Shown here: piece after piece, positions 24,105 to 24,237 of the stretch
Position numbering within the stretch: position 1 is the stretch's first letter
Layout of the letters: each line of letters begins with the position of its first letter
Source: CAZSSM01 sp964609385
GTDB lineage: Bacteria; Planctomycetota; Planctomycetia; Isosphaerales; Isosphaeraceae
NCBI GenBank assembly: GCA_964609385.1
Contig: CAZSSM010000101.1
Span: 1 to 24,237, forward strand
Length of the DNA stretch: 24,237 nucleotides
Direction: 5' to 3'
Notes under the pieces: model-generated
The model's database searches: none
What the model was told of the DNA's origin: nothing
What the model saw: only the letters and a program-made list of their open reading frames with translations
Position numbers and translations under genes: made by a program

Positions 24105-24237
24105 TCAACGAGACTGGGTTCGGCTTTTTTTTTGAGGAAGCGAATCGTCCGGATCGATGGCAGGAATCGAACGGAAACCACCGCCGCCACCACAGCCACC
24201 GCCACCCCCCCCCCCCACCCCGCCGACCGCAACACAC
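24105..24237 (-). CDS. C-terminal end of a glycine-rich protein (partial)
   Basis: One minus-strand frame, entering from the window edge and ending at TGA 24107-24105, reads as a glycine run (GGT/GGC codons, with one Cys) followed by FRSIPAIDPDDSLPQKKSR and a short basic tail. The varied glycine codons and the following strong terminator favour this frame over the two others. A run of twelve C (24205-24216, plus strand) and the very edge of the window may contain sequencing errors, so the first residues are unreliable. The tail contains an A9 run (CAA AAA AAA AGC). The rest of the gene and its function are outside the window. Confidence 0.6.
   Translation of the reverse strand, partial: CVAVGGVGGGGGGGCGGGGGFRSIPAIDPDDSLPQKKSRTQSR

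Noticed and set aside
24150..24180. tRNA-like 3' end (GCAGGAATCGAAC on the plus strand)
   Set aside because: The T-stem does not pair (GCAGG against CGGAA) and no D-arm or acceptor follows; it codes for the glycine-rich protein's tail.
24010..24237. N-terminal extension of the TPR/DUF2135-like gene to the window edge
   Set aside because: It translates to Trp/Arg/Gly-rich low-complexity sequence, crosses a strong terminator, and a different frame in the same stretch gives a more natural protein end.
1..24237. Apparent excess of GATC and TCGA words
   Set aside because: Explained at least partly by frequent GAT-CGA and ATC-GA codon pairs; I cannot count it properly and see no clustering that marks a system.

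Overview
The window reads as a piece of a planctomycete chromosome (Planctomycetota; order not resolvable, Isosphaerales/Gemmatales-like at a guess). The reasons are a giant membrane-anchored Ser/Thr kinase with a huge extracytoplasmic domain, a lipoprotein joining TPR, FG-GAP/VCBS and ASPIC/UnbV parts, several large secreted proteins of unknown function, moderate-to-high GC by eye, frequent CGA arginine codons, and loosely packed genes with long leaders. No insertion sequence, phage gene or CRISPR array was seen.

Layout. Positions 1-200 hold two minus-strand tRNA genes: a fragment cut by the window edge and a complete tRNA-Arg(CCT). From 452 to 9969 three plus-strand genes follow: a 1476-residue kinase with one membrane span and a beta-helix-like ectodomain, a small membrane-anchored TPR protein, and a 1300-residue TPR/beta-propeller/ASPIC-UnbV lipoprotein. 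From 17967 down to 10005 there is a long minus-strand run: a secreted M28 metallopeptidase, then a three-gene ABC importer of the iron(III)/spermidine/thiamine type (binding protein, ATPase, double-length permease), then an RRM RNA-binding protein, a NifU-type Fe-S scaffold and HemW. The last two overlap by one base. From 18235 two plus-strand genes encode an M29 aminopeptidase and a secreted HEAT-like protein. These converge on a minus-strand NtrC-type regulator (20962-22422). The window ends with a minus-strand TPR/DUF2135-like gene and the glycine-rich tail of another gene, separated by a strong intrinsic terminator.

How the genes may work together. Iron-type import, Fe-S assembly (NifU) and heme handling (HemW) sit on one strand within about 6 kb, so an iron theme is plausible but inferred. 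The kinase, TPR protein and lipoprotein may form a surface signalling or scaffold group.

Most unusual points. The ABC ATPase keeps a perfect Walker A but has lost the consensus Q-loop, LSGGQ signature, catalytic glutamate, D-loop and H-loop histidine, while its reading frame and operon are intact. A perfect 10-1-10 palindrome lies just upstream of the NtrC-type regulator, whose GAFTGA loop reads GAFTSA. A textbook terminator ends two bases before the only good start codon of the TPR/DUF2135-like gene, and an A9 run upstream could in principle fuse two frames.
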